Source: Eubacterium sp. CAG:786
Lineage (GTDB): Bacteria > Bacillota > Clostridia > Oscillospirales > Ruminococcaceae
Assembly (NCBI GenBank): GCA_000432175.1
Contig: HF989402.1
Span: forward strand, 1-14,169
Length of the DNA: 14,169 bases
Direction: 5' to 3'
A model generated the notes under the pieces. It ran no database searches and had not been told where the DNA came from. It worked only from the letters and a program-made list of their open reading frames with translations. This document shows positions 13,457 to 14,169 of this stretch, one piece after another. Positions within the stretch are counted from its first letter, which is position 1, and each line of letters starts with the position of its first letter. Position numbers and translations under genes: made by a program.

Positions 13457-14169
13457 CTCTGTTCCTCCTTCAGCCATTCGGCAGCGTCAAGGGCGTGATA
13501 GGTTATTATGATATCGGCGCCCGCGCGCTTTATCGCAGTGAGATTTTCGAGGACTATGCGCCGCTCGTCTATCCAGCCAAGCTGCGCTGCGGCTTTCACC
13601 ATCGAGAATTCACCGCTGACATTGTACGCGGCTATCGGCAGGCTGAACTGACGGCGCGCCTCTTTGAGCACGTCGAGATAGGCTAACGCCGGCTTAACCA
13701 TGACCATATCCGCGCCCTCGGAAATATCGTCGGCTATCTCGCGCAGGGCTTCCCTGCCGTTTGCAGGGTCCATCTGGTAGGTCTTGCGGTCGCCGAAGCT
13801 GGGGGCGGACTGCGCCGCGTCCCTGAACGGGGAATAGTACCCCGAAGCGAACTTCGCGCTGTACGACATTATCGGGATATCCTTGCAGCCGTTTTCATCA
13901 AGCGCGGAACGTATCGCGGCGACCCTGCCGTCCATCATGTCGGAGGGCGCGATGATATCCGCGCCGGCTTTCGCAAGGCTGACGGACATCGCGCACAGCA
14001 GCGGGAGCGTTTCGTCGTTCAGTATCCTGCAGCCGCAGATAAGCCCGCAGTGGCCGTGGTCGGTGTATTCACACAGACACACGTCCGCGATGACGATAAT
14101 CTCCGGGTAATGCGCCTTTATGTAGCGTATCGCGCGCTGGGTCACTCCATCGTCGTTGTACGCTTCGGT
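13453..14169 (-). CDS. hemB: Porphobilinogen synthase (delta-aminolevulinate dehydratase), N-terminus cut off
   Basis: This is the C-terminal 238 residues; the frame stays open to the window edge (TEAYNDDGVTQRAI at the edge matches the interior of the family). HemB condenses two 5-aminolevulinates to porphobilinogen. Visible features are the zinc-type cysteine cluster DVCLCEYTDHGHCG, SDMMDGR, the first lysine in SAKFASGYYSPFRDAA, and the Schiff-base lysine in MVMVKPALAYLD, followed by YNVSGEFSM. The three cysteines place it with the zinc-dependent enzymes. About 85-90 N-terminal residues are missing compared with a usual length near 325. It is upstream of hemL with a 4-nt overlap, so HemB and HemL, successive enzymes in reverse order, are made from one message. 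Confidence 0.97.
   Translation of the reverse strand, partial: TEAYNDDGVTQRAIRYIKAHYPEIIVIADVCLCEYTDHGHCGLICGCRILNDETLPLLCAMSVSLAKAGADIIAPSDMMDGRVAAIRSALDENGCKDIPIMSYSAKFASGYYSPFRDAAQSAPSFGDRKTYQMDPANGREALREIADDISEGADMVMVKPALAYLDVLKEARRQFSLPIAAYNVSGEFSMVKAAAQLGWIDERRIVLENLTAIKRAGADIIITYHALDAAEWLKEEQR

Noticed and set aside
14143..14145. GTG as start codon of hemB
   Set aside because: The frame continues to the window edge with residues that match the interior of the family, so this is an internal valine.
1..14169. CRISPR array, prophage, transposase, toxin-antitoxin or other defence genes
   Set aside because: No regularly spaced repeats and no such proteins in any frame; all larger genes have housekeeping assignments.

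Overview
The window reads as ordinary chromosome from a moderately GC-rich member of the Clostridia. An Oscillospiraceae/Ruminococcus-like genome is my best guess, but genus is not provable here. Support comes from AGGAGG-type ribosome binding sites, consensus sigma-A promoters, the murB-rapZ pair, and a clostridial-type SPL-family radical SAM protein and galactokinase. Genes are dense and mostly housekeeping. I see no tRNA, rRNA, CRISPR array, phage gene or transposase.

Layout, left to right. (1) The 3' part of murB and all of rapZ on the + strand, ended by a bidirectional terminator at 1330-1363. (2) A metY-type O-acetylhomoserine sulfhydrylase on the - strand, divergent from a + strand pair: an SPL-family radical SAM protein and a small protein that looks like a metallopeptidase with lost zinc ligands. 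Two perfect TTGACA-17-TATAAT promoters face away from each other across a palindrome lying exactly midway between them. (3) A bidirectional terminator at 4217-4248, then the - strand NAD operon nadB-nadC with a 4-nt overlap; nadA is not adjacent. The nadB leader holds two GAAA-tetraloop hairpins. (4) hflX on the + strand, from an extended -10 consensus promoter overlapped by two inverted repeats, ended by a hairpin terminator. (5) A 134-bp MITE-like repeat, then galK on the - strand. (6) A long imperfect hairpin between galK and an upstream SEDS (FtsW/RodA family) gene on the - strand. (7) A 370-bp non-coding stretch with divergent promoters and two further hairpins. (8) A LacI-family regulator on the + strand. 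(9) A bidirectional terminator shared with the - strand heme/tetrapyrrole genes hemB (cut by the window edge) and hemL, joined by an ATGA overlap.

The genes serve cell-wall synthesis and its control (murB, rapZ, SEDS), sulfur amino-acid synthesis (metY), de novo NAD synthesis (nadBC), ribosome rescue (hflX), galactose use (galK) and tetrapyrrole synthesis (hemBL). No single new multi-gene system is evident. The material most worth a second look is the degenerate peptidase beside the radical SAM gene, the nadB leader, the operator-like palindromes, and the structured intergenic elements at 8046-8179 and 9522-9612.
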